From NCBI RefSeq assembly GCF_019039215.1, contig NZ_JAHNZZ010000001.1:358159-422158 (forward strand): a DNA stretch of 64,000 nucleotides, written 5' to 3'. Made by a program: the position numbers and the translations under genes. Shown here piece after piece: positions 19,049 through 28,026 of this stretch (positions are counted from its first letter, which is position 1; each line of letters starts with the position of its first letter). The notes under the pieces were generated by a model that saw only the letters and a list, made by a program, of their open reading frames with translations, did not search any database and was not told the DNA's origin. The DNA comes from Bacillus sp. FJAT-29790. Its GTDB lineage: Bacteria; Bacillota; Bacilli; Bacillales; Cytobacillaceae.

Positions 19049-19783
19049 GTGGACAGTAATAAAAAAAATATTAGCTTTACACTTATCACTATCGTTATTG
19101 GTTTTATGGTTGCCATTCAATTCCAAACGGTGAAAGAGCCGGTTGTCCGCGATACACGGGATACATGGCAGCTTAGGGAGGATGTCCTAAAAGAAAATGA
19201 ACTTCAATTAAAATTAATTCGTGAAGTTCGTTCGAATGAAGAGAAGATCGCTAAATATGAAACAGAGCTTAAACAAAGCAAAGAACAGGTTTTGCGGGAT
19301 ACATTGGAGGAGTTGAAAGCAGAAGCGGGGCTAAGTGAAGTGAAGGGATATGGCATTATTTTATCAATTGAGCCTGTTATGGAGGAACTCCTGATTGGAG
19401 AATCAGTTTCCTCTGTCTCTCCAGATTTATTAAAAAGACTTGTAAATGAGCTGAATATGTATGATGCACAGCATATATCAATCGATAACCAGCGAATTAT
19501 TAATACGACCGTTATTCGGGATATAAACAATGTAACAAAAATTGACGGTCATTCTCTTACCCGCTTGCCATTTGAAATAAAGGTCATAGCTGAAAATGGG
19601 CAAGAAGCAGAAAAACTTTATAATCGGATGCAAGTGTCGAAATCGGCAGATGAATTTTTTGTGGACAACCTTCGGGTAAATATAATTAAACCGGAGGGAA
19701 CTATTTCAATTCCCGCCTATCAGAATCCAATCAGGATTCGTGATATGGAGCCTGTGAAACCTGAAAAAGGAGGCAATTCATAA
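19049..19783 (+). CDS. ylxX: YlxX, second DUF881 membrane protein
   Basis: A paralog of YlxW in the same family; its function is not established. The 244 residues show one transmembrane helix near 9-26 (SFTLITIVIGFMVAIQF), a coiled coil near 45-90 and the DUF881 domain (GYGIILSIEP, LLKRLVNELNMYDAQHISIDNQRI). The GTG at 19049 sits 6 bases after AAGGTG; a TTG 7 codons earlier has no ribosome site. The stop TAA overlaps the sbp ATG. Confidence 0.85.
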   Translation: MDSNKKNISFTLITIVIGFMVAIQFQTVKEPVVRDTRDTWQLREDVLKENELQLKLIREVRSNEEKIAKYETELKQSKEQVLRDTLEELKAEAGLSEVKGYGIILSIEPVMEELLIGESVSSVSPDLLKRLVNELNMYDAQHISIDNQRIINTTVIRDINNVTKIDGHSLTRLPFEIKVIAENGQEAEKLYNRMQVSKSADEFFVDNLRVNIIKPEGTISIPAYQNPIRIRDMEPVKPEKGGNS

Positions 19784-20145
19784 TGTGGCTTCCAATATTG
19801 GGGTTAATCATAGGAGTTATACTTGGGTTTCTTACGGAAATTAAAGTCCCTGATGAATACTCGAACTATCTGTCAATTGCTGTCCTTGCAGCGCTTGATA
19901 CACTTTTCGGCGGGATCCGTGCCCAGCTTCAAAATATCTATGATGAAAAAGTCTTTGTATCAGGTTTCTTTTTCAATATTTTACTTGCAGCAAGTTTGGC
20001 TTTTCTAGGTGTCCATCTTGGTGTAGACTTATATTTAGCGGCAGTTTTTGCATTTGGGGTTCGACTATTTCAAAATATTGCGGTTATTAGAAGAATCCTT
20101 TTGACGAAATGGTCATCAAGCCGTGAAAAAATAGAAAAAAAGTAA
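19783..20145 (+). CDS. sbp: Sbp, small basic membrane protein (DUF1290)
   Basis: A conserved small membrane protein always found before ftsA in Bacilli; its role is unknown. The 120 residues have three to four hydrophobic segments, a GFLTEIKVPDEYSNYLSIAVLAALDTLFGG-type region split by a loop, and a basic C-terminus. Overlap with ylxX (TAATG) suggests coupling. A gap of 162 bases with promoter elements follows. Confidence 0.92.
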   Translation: MWLPILGLIIGVILGFLTEIKVPDEYSNYLSIAVLAALDTLFGGIRAQLQNIYDEKVFVSGFFFNILLAASLAFLGVHLGVDLYLAAVFAFGVRLFQNIAVIRRILLTKWSSSREKIEKK

Positions 20146-20153
20146 TTTTTTAT

Positions 20154-20180
20154 AAAGGGAAATTATTAGTTTTGACGAAT
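20154..20180 (+). promoter_or_regulatory. Sigma-H-like promoter for ftsAZ
   Basis: AAAGGGAAA, 11 bases, then GACGAAT fits the sigma-H pattern RnAGGAwWW-N11-12-RnnGAAT with one mismatch. B. subtilis ftsAZ is known to have a sigma-H promoter (P2) for asymmetric division at sporulation. A TTGACG at 20172 could serve as an overlapping sigma-A -35, with a weak ATACAA -10. Confidence 0.6.
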
Positions 20181-20307
20181 ATTTAATACATCTAATACAA
20201 ATTAAAATGAATAAAAGAAAAGCTGTAACGCCTGTCGAGTGCTACAGCTAGCTAAAATGGAGTTTTAGTTGATCAAATGAAGGAATTGCTAAAGGAGGTG
20301 CCAAAGA

Positions 20308-21588
20308 ATGAACAGCAATGAAATATATGTTAGTCTTGACATCGGTACATCCAGTGTAAAAGTAATCATTGGGGAAATGGTCAACGACTCTTTAAATATT
20401 ATTGGTGTTGGCAGCGTGAAGTCAGAAGGCTTACGAAAGGGATCGATCGTAGATATAGATGAAACCGTTCATTCAATAAGAAAGGCAATTGAACAGGCTG
20501 AAAGAATGATAGGAATGGAAATTACCAATGTGATAGTAGGCATTACTGGCAATCATGTGATGCTGCAACCTTCACATGGTGTTGTAGCCGTTTCTAGCGA
20601 AAATAGGGAAATAACGGATGACGATGTTGCAAGAGTCATAGATGCAGCCCAAGTAGTTTCTATCCCGCCGGAAAGAGATATTATCGATGTCATTCCAAAG
20701 CAGTTCATTGTCGATGGATTAGATGAAATTAATGATCCTCGTGGGATGATTGGAGTACGTCTTGAAATGGAAGGCACGATTATTACGGGGTCGAAAACCA
20801 TTCTACATAATACATTACGCTGCGTTGAGCGTGCTGGCCTGGAAATTCTTGATATTACACTGCAGCCGTTAGCTGCTGGTGCTTATGCTTTATCAAAAGA
20901 TGAAAAAAATCTTGGCGTGGCCCTTATAGACATTGGCGGAGGTTCGACGACAATTGCCTTGTTTGAACAGGGATTTTTGAAAGCAACAAGTGTCCTTCCA
21001 GTAGGAGGCGACCATATTACGAAGGATCTTTCGATCGGCCTTCGCACATCCACAGAGGACGCAGAAAAAATTAAAGTAAAATATGGGTATGCTTTTTATG
21101 ATCATGCCTCTGAAGATGAAGTTTTCAGTGTTCCGATTATCGGGAGTGATCAACATCAGCAGTTCAACCAATTGGAAATATCTGATATTATTGAGGCGCG
21201 AATGGAAGAAATCTTTGATCTCATCCAAAATGAGGTGAAACGCCTAGGTGCGCACGACTTGCCTGGTGGCTTTGTCCTTACAGGCGGGGTTGCCAATACA
21301 CAGGGAATTCTTGAATTAGCCCAGGTGATCTTTCAAAACCGGGTCCGAATCGCAATCCCAGATTACATTGGCGTTCGGGAGCCCCAATTTGCTACAGCTG
21401 TCGGGTTAATTAAATTTGCTTACAAAAATGCAAAGATTCAAGGAAGAAAATTACCAGCACCTGTAAGCGTGCCAGAAAAAGAAAAGCGCGTTCAAAAACA
21501 ACCGCAACCAAAAACAAAGCCGGAAAAACAACCGGAGGAAAAAATAACATCAAGAGTTAAGAAGTTCCTCGGATACTTTTTCGAATAG
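20308..21588 (+). CDS. ftsA: FtsA, actin-like membrane tether of FtsZ
   Basis: FtsA anchors FtsZ to the membrane and recruits later division proteins. The 426 residues have the actin-fold ATP-binding motifs LDIGTSSVKVIIGE at the N-terminus, ALIDIGGGSTTIALF near 209 and GFVLTGGVANTQGI near 326. A proline/lysine-rich linker leads to a C-terminal amphipathic helix (SRVKKFLGYFFE) for membrane binding. AAAGGAGG is 8 bases before the ATG. ftsZ follows after 89 bases. Confidence 0.97.
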   Translation: MNSNEIYVSLDIGTSSVKVIIGEMVNDSLNIIGVGSVKSEGLRKGSIVDIDETVHSIRKAIEQAERMIGMEITNVIVGITGNHVMLQPSHGVVAVSSENREITDDDVARVIDAAQVVSIPPERDIIDVIPKQFIVDGLDEINDPRGMIGVRLEMEGTIITGSKTILHNTLRCVERAGLEILDITLQPLAAGAYALSKDEKNLGVALIDIGGGSTTIALFEQGFLKATSVLPVGGDHITKDLSIGLRTSTEDAEKIKVKYGYAFYDHASEDEVFSVPIIGSDQHQQFNQLEISDIIEARMEEIFDLIQNEVKRLGAHDLPGGFVLTGGVANTQGILELAQVIFQNRVRIAIPDYIGVREPQFATAVGLIKFAYKNAKIQGRKLPAPVSVPEKEKRVQKQPQPKTKPEKQPEEKITSRVKKFLGYFFE

Positions 21589-21677
21589 CTAGGTTTGGAA
21601 TAGAGGCATTTATATTTTAAAAAGCGAATCGAAATAATGGTGTTCTTTGGAATATCGACGAATTAGGAGGATTTGTC

Positions 21678-22817
21678 ATGTTGGAATTTGATACTAATTT
21701 AGATTCATTAGCAACGATAAAAGTCATCGGCGTTGGCGGCGGCGGTAATAACGCGGTAAACCGTATGATTGAGCATGGTGTAAAGGGTGTTGAATTTATT
21801 GCAGTCAATACGGATGCACAAGCATTAAACCTTTCTAAAGCAGAGGTGAAAATGCAAATCGGCGGCAAGCTTACTCGCGGACTTGGTGCGGGTGCTAATC
21901 CTGAAGTAGGAAAAAAAGCAGCTGAAGAAAGTAAAGAACAGCTTGAAGAAGCATTAAGAGGAGCCGATATGGTGTTTGTCACTGCAGGGATGGGTGGTGG
22001 AACCGGAACAGGTGCAGCACCTGTTATTGCCCAGATTGCCCGTGACTTAGGAGCGCTGACTGTTGGCGTTGTTACTCGCCCGTTCACATTTGAAGGCCGG
22101 AAACGCGCAACACAGGCTGCAGGCGGGATTTCCTCCATGAAAGAGGCAGTGGATACTTTAATCGTTATCCCTAATGACCGTTTATTAGAAATTGTTGATA
22201 AAAGTACACCAATGCTTGAAGCTTTCCGTGAAGCGGACAATGTTCTTCGCCAAGGTGTTCAAGGGATCTCGGATTTAATCGCTGTACCTGGGCTTATCAA
22301 TCTTGATTTTGCCGATGTAAAAACGATCATGTCTAGTAAAGGTTCAGCACTTATGGGTATAGGGGTAGCTACAGGTGAAAACCGCGCGGCAGAAGCAGCG
22401 AAGAAGGCAATCTCCTCTCCACTTTTAGAAACTTCTATTGATGGAGCACAAGGTGTATTAATGAATATTACTGGCGGATCAAACTTGAGCCTGTACGAGG
22501 TTCAAGAGGCCGCAGATATTGTAGCAACAGCATCTGATCAAGACGTTAACATGATCTTTGGTTCCGTTATCAATGAGAACTTAAACGATGAAATTGTCGT
22601 TACGGTTATTGCGACTGGATTTAATGATGAAGTAGTAGTTCAGCCGAAACCAACCAGACCTGCATTTGGACAACCAAAACCGGCTACAAGTACTATTAAG
22701 CGTGAGCAGAAGAGAGAAGAAATTCCACAGGAACCAATGAGAAGCACTCATACACAACAGTCTGAGGATGCATTAGATATACCTACATTTTTACGAAATC
22801 GAAATCGCAGACGTTAA
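21678..22817 (+). CDS. ftsZ: FtsZ, tubulin-like division GTPase
   Basis: FtsZ polymerises into the Z ring at mid-cell. The 379 residues show [17 protein letters not shown], the tubulin signature [13 protein letters not shown] near 105, NDRLLE and the conserved [10 protein letters not shown] variable linker is followed by the C-terminal peptide [16 protein letters not shown], which binds FtsA, SepF and other partners. AGGAGG is 7 bases before the ATG. A strong terminator follows. Confidence 0.98.
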   Translation: MLEFDTNLDSLATIKVIGVGGGGNNAVNRMIEHGVKGVEFIAVNTDAQALNLSKAEVKMQIGGKLTRGLGAGANPEVGKKAAEESKEQLEEALRGADMVFVTAGMGGGTGTGAAPVIAQIARDLGALTVGVVTRPFTFEGRKRATQAAGGISSMKEAVDTLIVIPNDRLLEIVDKSTPMLEAFREADNVLRQGVQGISDLIAVPGLINLDFADVKTIMSSKGSALMGIGVATGENRAAEAAKKAISSPLLETSIDGAQGVLMNITGGSNLSLYEVQEAADIVATASDQDVNMIFGSVINENLNDEIVVTVIATGFNDEVVVQPKPTRPAFGQPKPATSTIKREQKREEIPQEPMRSTHTQQSEDALDIPTFLRNRNRRR

Positions 22818-22820
22818 TAT

Positions 22821-22870
22821 GAAAAAGAAAAAAGCATGCCAGTATAAACTGACATGCTTTTTTCTTTTTC
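22821..22870. terminator. Bidirectional terminator between ftsZ and hmp
   Basis: GAAAAAGAAAAAAGCATG, CAGT, ATAA, ACTG and CATGCTTTTTTCTTTTTC form a long stem with A-rich left and T-rich right arms, suitable for both convergent genes. Confidence 0.88.
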
Positions 22871-22873
22871 TAG

Positions 22874-24103
22874 TTAGACAGTTTGCGGTTCATTTAAATC
22901 CATTGCTGGACCAAAAAATTCATAACGGATATTTTCTTTTTGAAAGCCTGCTTCTATTAAGGCTTCATACATCACCTGCATAAAGACAACTGGTCCACAC
23001 ATATAAACAATGGAATCTTTATTATTAACGACCTGTTTTAGCCAATCCGCAGTTATATAGCCTTCTTTATCATAGCATTTTCCTTCTTTATCAAGCTCTG
23101 TCGGTTTTTCATAACAAATAAAACTGTTGATATATTCGTTATTAGCCTCAATTTGCTTCACCTCTTCTGAAAAAGCGTGAACACTCCCGTTGATGGCTGC
23201 ATGGATAAATACTGTTTTTTGTTTTTTATCAGCTAGATGATGGAGCATGCTAAGCATCGGCGTAATTCCAACCCCTCCACTGAGTAAGAGTACTGGCTTT
23301 TCTGCATTGTTTTCAAAAATAAATTCCCCGGCTGGTGCACTGATTTCAATTGTATCGCCAGCCTTAAGTTGGCTATGCAAATAGGTTGATACAATTCCTG
23401 CCGGTTTATTATTTAGACCATCTTCTCGCTTCACGGAGATCCGGTAATATTTTTTATTTGGAGACTCTGACAGGCTGTATTGACGAATATGTGTGTATTG
23501 CTCGCCAGGGATATTGTTTAGCTTTATGCTGATATATTGACCAGGAATAAATTCTGCAATCTCTTTTCCATCTGCCGGTGTGAAGTAAAAAGATGTAATT
23601 ACATCGCTTTCTTCGACAATTTTTTCTACGATGAAACTTCTGAAGTCCTCCCAGCCGCCGGACGTATTTCCTGCTTCCTCATAAAAACTTTTTTCCACAT
23701 TGATAAAAGCATCAGCAATCATTCCATATGCTTTTGCCCAAGCTTCAATGATTTCGTCAGTTGCTGCATCCTTTAATACGGCTTTAATGGCTAAAAGTAA
23801 ATGCTCTCCAACGATCGGATAGTGTTCAGGCTTAATTCCTAATGAGCGATGCTTGTGGGCAATTTGCTTAACAACTGGGAGTATCATTTCTAGTTGGTCT
23901 ATATATTTGGCAGCAGCATAAACAGAGTTCGCTAAAGCTTTTTGCTGTCGGCCTTGTTTTTGGTTTGCATGATTAAAAATATTTAGTAATTCGGGATGAT
24001 TGTTGAACATTAACTCGTAAAATGTCTTAGTAATTGTTTCTCCATGCTGTTCTAATACGGGAACAGTGCTTTTAATAATCTCAATTGTTTTTTGATCCAA
24101 CAT
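22874..24103 (-). CDS. hmp: Hmp, flavohemoglobin nitric oxide dioxygenase
   Basis: Hmp oxidises nitric oxide to nitrate with O2 and NAD(P)H. The 409 residues contain an N-terminal globin domain starting MLDQKTIEIIKSTVPVLEQHG, with the proximal histidine region HKHRSLGIKPEHYPIVGEHLL near 85. The FAD domain carries HIRQYSLSESPNKKYYRISVK and the NAD domain carries LLLSGGVGITPMLSML and YMCGPVVFM. The frame is open 25 codons upstream, but ATG 24103 follows AAAAGGGG and starts the globin. The promoter has an Fnr-type site. It sits on the strand opposite its neighbours, so it is an insertion relative to the B. subtilis order. Confidence 0.95.
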   Translation of the reverse strand: MLDQKTIEIIKSTVPVLEQHGETITKTFYELMFNNHPELLNIFNHANQKQGRQQKALANSVYAAAKYIDQLEMILPVVKQIAHKHRSLGIKPEHYPIVGEHLLLAIKAVLKDAATDEIIEAWAKAYGMIADAFINVEKSFYEEAGNTSGGWEDFRSFIVEKIVEESDVITSFYFTPADGKEIAEFIPGQYISIKLNNIPGEQYTHIRQYSLSESPNKKYYRISVKREDGLNNKPAGIVSTYLHSQLKAGDTIEISAPAGEFIFENNAEKPVLLLSGGVGITPMLSMLHHLADKKQKTVFIHAAINGSVHAFSEEVKQIEANNEYINSFICYEKPTELDKEGKCYDKEGYITADWLKQVVNNKDSIVYMCGPVVFMQVMYEALIEAGFQKENIRYEFFGPAMDLNEPQTV

Positions 24104-24136
24104 ATCTAAAAACCCCTTTTCTTTATTTTCACTGTA

Positions 24137-24179
24137 ATTATAGGTGATTAATAAAATAGATTTAGTGATATAAATCACA
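24137..24179 (-). promoter_or_regulatory. Fnr-type activated promoter of hmp
   Basis: On the minus strand, TGTGATTTATATCACT (24164-24179) matches the Fnr/Crp box TGTGA-N6-TCACA. It is followed by a TATAAT -10 at 24137-24142 with no good -35. If transcription starts near 24130, the box centre is at -41.5, the classic class II activator position. This implies oxygen-limited induction. Confidence 0.7.
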
Positions 24180-24442
24180 CATAGAATAGAGTAGTCACAT
24201 TTTCAACGTAAAATAAGATAAATATAGACAAAATCCGAAAGGAAAAGTGAAAATTTCTGTAGTTTCTATTACAGGAAGTGACACACTTCATCTAGTGATG
24301 TAAGCTATACTTTTTTTAACAGAATGATAGGAGAAAGAATTAATATGAATGAATAAGAAATTAATTAAAGTAATTCAGTAAACAACTTTTCATTTAAAAA
24401 AGTGCTTTTGTGACGAGGTCTCATCTAAAGGGAGGAAAATGT
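24180..24442. other. hmp-spoIIGA divergent region
   Basis: About 260 bases of AT-rich sequence upstream of spoIIGA. It must hold the spoIIG promoter. B. subtilis uses Spo0A boxes (TGNCGAA) here; only a weak TGACGAG at about 24411 was seen, so no promoter is annotated. Confidence 0.35.
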
Positions 24443-25387
24443 TTGGAGGTCTATTTAGATATTATTTGGGCTCTAAATTTTTTATTTGACAGCCTCCTAC
24501 TTTATTTGACGGCCATTATTTTAAAGAGAGAAATTCGGCTTTGGAGGCTTTTTACAGGGGGCTTGATAGGCTCGGTTATTATATTATTATCGGTTACACC
24601 AATTAGTATTTATTCGGGACATCCGATAATCAAATTAGTAATTTCTATTTTGATGGTGATAACAGCATTTGGCTTTAAACGCTTTCGTTATTTTCTGAAT
24701 GGACTGATGACTTTTTATTTAACGACTTTTTTAATCGGCGGGTCATTGATTGGTGTCCATTATTTTATAAAATTTGATTTTCAGCTTTCTTCTTCTGTTT
24801 TTCTAGCGAGTGTGAAAGGGTTTGGTGATCCGATTAGCTGGCTGTTTGTCCTTCTTGGATTCCCGATTGCCTGGCATTTATCGAAACGGAATATGGAAGG
24901 AATTGAAATGACGAAAATACAGTATGATTCTCTAATTAATGTCATCGTCGCGATAAATGGAGTGTCTTACCAGTTTAAAGGGCTGATTGATAGCGGAAAT
25001 CAGCTATATGACCCAATCACAAAAATGCCTGTTATGTTTGTATCAATAAAAAATAGAACAGCAGATTTTCCGGAGGGCTTAGTGAAATTTGCTCAAAGTC
25101 CAGAAAAGATTATCCTCGGGAATGAACCGATATCACCTGATTGGGAACATCTCATGCGAGTTATTCCGTGTAAAGTTGTTGGACAAGAACACCAGCTAAT
25201 CATTGCGATAAAACCTGATCGGATCGTCTTGGAGGGTGATGATGGGCTTTATGAAGTAGAGAGGGGACTCGTATCATTTTCGACCCAGCAGCTTTCTTCA
25301 GACGATGCCTTCCAGTGTATTGTTCACCCGAAAATGATGACAGGTACAAGAAAAGCGCAAGCCGCAGGGCAGGTAAAGCATGCATAA
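24443..25387 (+). CDS. spoIIGA: SpoIIGA, membrane protease that activates pro-sigma-E
   Basis: SpoIIGA cleaves the pro-peptide of sigma-E at the asymmetric septum after a signal from the forespore (SpoIIR). The 314 residues have five membrane segments in the first 150 residues and a C-terminal aspartic-protease-like domain with the catalytic motif GLIDSGNQLYDP near 180. The TTG at 24443 is 7 bases after AGGGAGG and gives the conserved MEVYLDIIWALNF start; the frame is open 11 codons earlier. Its substrate gene sigE follows after 81 bases. Confidence 0.93.
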   Translation: MEVYLDIIWALNFLFDSLLLYLTAIILKREIRLWRLFTGGLIGSVIILLSVTPISIYSGHPIIKLVISILMVITAFGFKRFRYFLNGLMTFYLTTFLIGGSLIGVHYFIKFDFQLSSSVFLASVKGFGDPISWLFVLLGFPIAWHLSKRNMEGIEMTKIQYDSLINVIVAINGVSYQFKGLIDSGNQLYDPITKMPVMFVSIKNRTADFPEGLVKFAQSPEKIILGNEPISPDWEHLMRVIPCKVVGQEHQLIIAIKPDRIVLEGDDGLYEVERGLVSFSTQQLSSDDAFQCIVHPKMMTGTRKAQAAGQVKHA

Positions 25388-25468
25388 CATCTCAAACTTT
25401 TGATGGGAATTCCAGGTAGCGTGAATTTTACACCATTTGCATAACACTTTTAAGAGGGAGGGCATTTT

Positions 25469-26188
25469 ATGAAAAACTTAAAGCTTCGCTTATCGTACTA
25501 TTGGTATAAATTATTAATTAAACTAGGGCTTAAAACGGATGAAGTATATTATATCGGTGGAAGCGAAGCGCTGCCTCCTCCTCTTAGTAAAGAAGAAGAG
25601 GAGATTTTGTTAGAAAAGCTGCCCAACGGCGACAAGGCAGCAAGATCCATTTTGATTGAAAGAAACTTAAGGTTAGTTGTTTATATTGCCCGAAAGTTCG
25701 AAAATACGGGTATCAATATTGAGGATTTGATCAGTATTGGCACAATTGGGCTGATAAAGGCAGTGAATACATTCAATCCCGAGAAGAAAATTAAACTGGC
25801 TACATATGCCTCCAGGTGTATTGAGAATGAAATCTTAATGTATTTAAGAAGAAATAACAAAATTCGCTCAGAAGTCTCTTTTGACGAGCCTTTAAATATT
25901 GATTGGGATGGCAATGAGTTATTGCTCTCAGACGTACTAGGTACTGAAGAGGATATTATTACAAAGGATCTTGAGGCGAATGTAGATAAGAAGCTGCTTT
26001 CCAAAGCTTTGCATCAACTGTCTGAACGAGAAAAGCAGATTATGGAGCTGCGCTTTGGCTTAGGAACAGGAGAAGAAAAAACTCAGAAAGACGTAGCGGA
26101 TATGCTTGGTATCTCGCAGTCCTATATTTCGCGATTAGAAAAAAGAATAATAAAAAGGCTTCAAAAGGAATTTAATAAAATGGTTTAA
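25469..26188 (+). CDS. sigE: Pro-sigma-E, early mother-cell sigma factor
   Basis: Sigma-E drives early mother-cell transcription in sporulation. The 239 residues equal the B. subtilis length. The first 27-28 residues (from [16 protein letters not shown] to DEVYY) form the amphipathic membrane-bound pro-sequence, followed by [13 protein letters not shown] where SpoIIGA cleaves. Region 2 is [20 protein letters not shown] onward, with the -10-binding helix, and region 4 has the helix-turn-helix [29 protein letters not shown] precedes the ATG. It is co-transcribed with spoIIGA. Confidence 0.97.
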   Translation: MKNLKLRLSYYWYKLLIKLGLKTDEVYYIGGSEALPPPLSKEEEEILLEKLPNGDKAARSILIERNLRLVVYIARKFENTGINIEDLISIGTIGLIKAVNTFNPEKKIKLATYASRCIENEILMYLRRNNKIRSEVSFDEPLNIDWDGNELLLSDVLGTEEDIITKDLEANVDKKLLSKALHQLSEREKQIMELRFGLGTGEEKTQKDVADMLGISQSYISRLEKRIIKRLQKEFNKMV

Positions 26189-26528
26189 CATTTCTATTGC
26201 AGGAATTGTTTTTGTAACAATGTAAATCATATCGAAAAGGTAAAACGGTCATGGAAGTTGTTTATTCGTGCCCAAAAACGCTTCGAATGGGAGAAGGCGG
26301 TCACCATAAGTGGCCCAACTATATATTATTAAGTAACTGTTTTTTAGAAATGAGCCTTTTAAAAAACGTGATTAAAAATTTTTATCAAAAAAAGCAGCCG
26401 AAAAAAGCTTGTTTCTATCGTGTTTTTACCTGATTACTTGTCCGAGATAACATTTTGTAAATGCATATTTTTCCCTCTCAAGGAAATACTGTTTTTTGTA
26501 CAGCAGCTCCTGTGAGGAGGGAAAAGGA
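26189..26528. other. sigE-sigG intergenic region
   Basis: About 340 bases. No clear terminator follows sigE, so readthrough into sigG is possible, as known in B. subtilis. An open frame of about 60 codons (26251-26433) lacks recognisable features. A sigma-F/G type promoter candidate lies at 26462-26491. Confidence 0.5.
26462..26491 (+). promoter_or_regulatory. Candidate sigma-F/sigma-G promoter of sigG
   Basis: TGCATA, a 17-base spacer, then AATACTG resembles the forespore consensus (TGMATA and CATWMTA, five of seven in the -10). It is placed about 65 bases before the sigG start, where B. subtilis has a sigma-F/G controlled promoter. Confidence 0.45.
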
Positions 26529-27308
26529 TTGACTCGAAATAAAGTAGAAATTTGCGGTGTTGATACTTCAAAGCTTCCAGTTTTAAAAAACGAAGAAATG
26601 AGAGAGCTCTTCAAGCAAATGCATAAGGGGGATATAACCGCTAGGGAAAAACTCGTCAATGGGAATTTGCGTCTTGTTCTTAGTGTTATTCAACGTTTTA
26701 ATAACAGGGGCGAATTTGTTGACGACCTATTCCAGGTCGGCTGTATCGGTCTGATGAAATCTATTGATAATTTTGATTTAAGTCAAAACGTGAAGTTTTC
26801 CACCTACGCTGTCCCCATGATTATTGGCGAGATAAGAAGATATTTACGTGACAATAACCCGATTCGGGTCTCTCGCTCATTAAGGGATATCGCCTATAAG
26901 GCATTGCAAGTGAGAGAACGCTTGATGAGTAAGACATCGAGAGAGCCGACAGCGGCGGAAATCGCTAAAGAACTTGATGTTCCTCATGAAGAAATTGTTT
27001 TTGCTTTAGATGCCATTCAGGACCCTGTTTCCTTATTCGAACCCATTTACAATGATGGGGGAGATCCGATTTATGTTATGGATCAATTAAGTGATGAAAA
27101 AAATAAAGATATTCAATGGATTGAAGAGATAGCATTAAAAGAGGGAATGAGAAGATTAAATGAGCGGGAGAAGCTGATATTAAGGAAACGCTTTTTCCAG
27201 GGGAAAACCCAAATGGAGGTTGCAGAGGAAATTGGTATTTCCCAGGCACAAGTATCTAGACTTGAAAAAGCCGCAATCAAACAAATGAATAAAAATATTC
27301 AAAGCTAA
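26529..27308 (+). CDS. sigG: Sigma-G, late forespore sigma factor
   Basis: Sigma-G directs late forespore genes after engulfment. The 259 residues start MTRNKVEICGVDTSKLPVLK and contain region 2 (GNLRLVLSVIQRFNNRGEFVDDLFQVGCIGLMKSIDNFD split over core helices), PMIIGEIRRYLRDNNPIRVSR, and region 4 (TQMEVAEEIGISQAQVSRLEK). The TTG at 26529 lies 7 bases after GGAGGG and yields the conserved N-terminus. Neighbourhood with spoIIGA-sigE and near identity to known sigma-G motifs make this secure. Confidence 0.97.
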   Translation: MTRNKVEICGVDTSKLPVLKNEEMRELFKQMHKGDITAREKLVNGNLRLVLSVIQRFNNRGEFVDDLFQVGCIGLMKSIDNFDLSQNVKFSTYAVPMIIGEIRRYLRDNNPIRVSRSLRDIAYKALQVRERLMSKTSREPTAAEIAKELDVPHEEIVFALDAIQDPVSLFEPIYNDGGDPIYVMDQLSDEKNKDIQWIEEIALKEGMRRLNEREKLILRKRFFQGKTQMEVAEEIGISQAQVSRLEKAAIKQMNKNIQS

Positions 27309-27337
27309 AGCCGCCAATTTGGTGGCTTTAGCTTTTT
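27301..27337 (+). terminator. Terminator after sigG
   Basis: AAAGCTAAAGCCGCCA pairs with TGGTGGCTTTAGCTTT (one G-U pair), followed by T residues. The stem includes the sigG stop codon. Confidence 0.85.
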
Positions 27338-27342
27338 TAAAA

Positions 27343-27572
27343 AAGGCTGTTTTCGTAATCTTTGTAGCTTTATGGGTTGGATTTATATATAAATCTGAGT
27401 TGATTGGAGCGAAGGGCACTTGACTCCTGGGGGAATAGAGGGAGCGGGAGACCCCACAGGCGTTTACGCCGAGGAGGCTCCCGTCCCTCCCCGCGGAAAG
27501 CAAGTGCCCGCAGCGGAAATCAACGGGCAAAATATTAAAGCCAAAAACAACAATATATGCGAAAACAGCCTT
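27343..27572 (+). repeat. Family B nested palindromic repeat, full copy
   Basis: The outer arms are AAGGCTGTTTTCG and GCGAAAACAGCCTT. Within GATTGGAGCG/CGGAAATCAAC lies a GC-rich inner palindrome, from GGGCACTTGACTCC to GCAAGTGCCC (about 27413-27509), including AGACCCCACAGGCG and CGCCGAGGAGGCTCCCG. This inner sequence resembles a palindromic repeat that is widespread in Bacillus intergenic DNA. It fills the sigG-ylmC gap. Confidence 0.85.
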
Positions 27573-27686
27573 AAAAAATAATATAACTTCCTAACCTGTC
27601 AAAATAAAATAAAGGTATAAGATACCAATATTTCATTCCATTCATTCATATATTTAAGTAGAACCAAATGGCGGGAGGAAGGCATG

Positions 27687-27956
27687 ATGATAAAAATTTC
27701 TGAGTTTCAGCTTAAAGATGTTGTAAATGTCGCAAACGGGAAAAAGCTTGGGAATATTGGGGATTTTGATATAAATATTCAGACAGGGAGAATTGATGCG
27801 ATTGTTATTGGCGGAACAGGAAGGGTTTTAGGCTTTTTTGGCCGTGATGATGATATTGTCATTCCATGGAGAAATATCTTGAAAGTTGGTGAAGATGTTA
27901 TTCTCGTTCGCCATAATGATTCCAATCTGTTGAAAGATGTCGAGGAAGTAACGTAA
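27687..27956 (+). CDS. ylmC: YlmC, PRC-barrel protein (YlmC/YmxH family)
   Basis: A small PRC-barrel protein of unknown exact role. The 89 residues show MIKISEFQLKDVVNVANGKKLGNIGDFDIN and IVIGGTGRVLGFFG, followed by VIPWRNILKVGEDVILVRH, as in the family. Two ATGs are adjacent; the second is 8 bases from GGAGG and matches the usual N-terminus. The gene lies between sigG and pgeF as in B. subtilis, without ylmA. Confidence 0.9.
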   Translation: MIKISEFQLKDVVNVANGKKLGNIGDFDINIQTGRIDAIVIGGTGRVLGFFGRDDDIVIPWRNILKVGEDVILVRHNDSNLLKDVEEVT

Positions 27957-28026
27957 TTATGCTTTTACCACTGTGAAGAGGCTATTCGTTATGGTAAACT
28001 ATAGAAAAATGACAAGAGGTTTTTTT

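Noticed and set aside
24405-24420. Spo0A box for the spoIIG operon (TGACGAG)
   Set aside because: Only five of seven bases match and no second box or spaced promoter was found. It is too weak.
26251-26433. 60-codon open frame between sigE and sigG
   Set aside because: No ribosome site of quality, no recognisable family, and composition like intergenic sequence.
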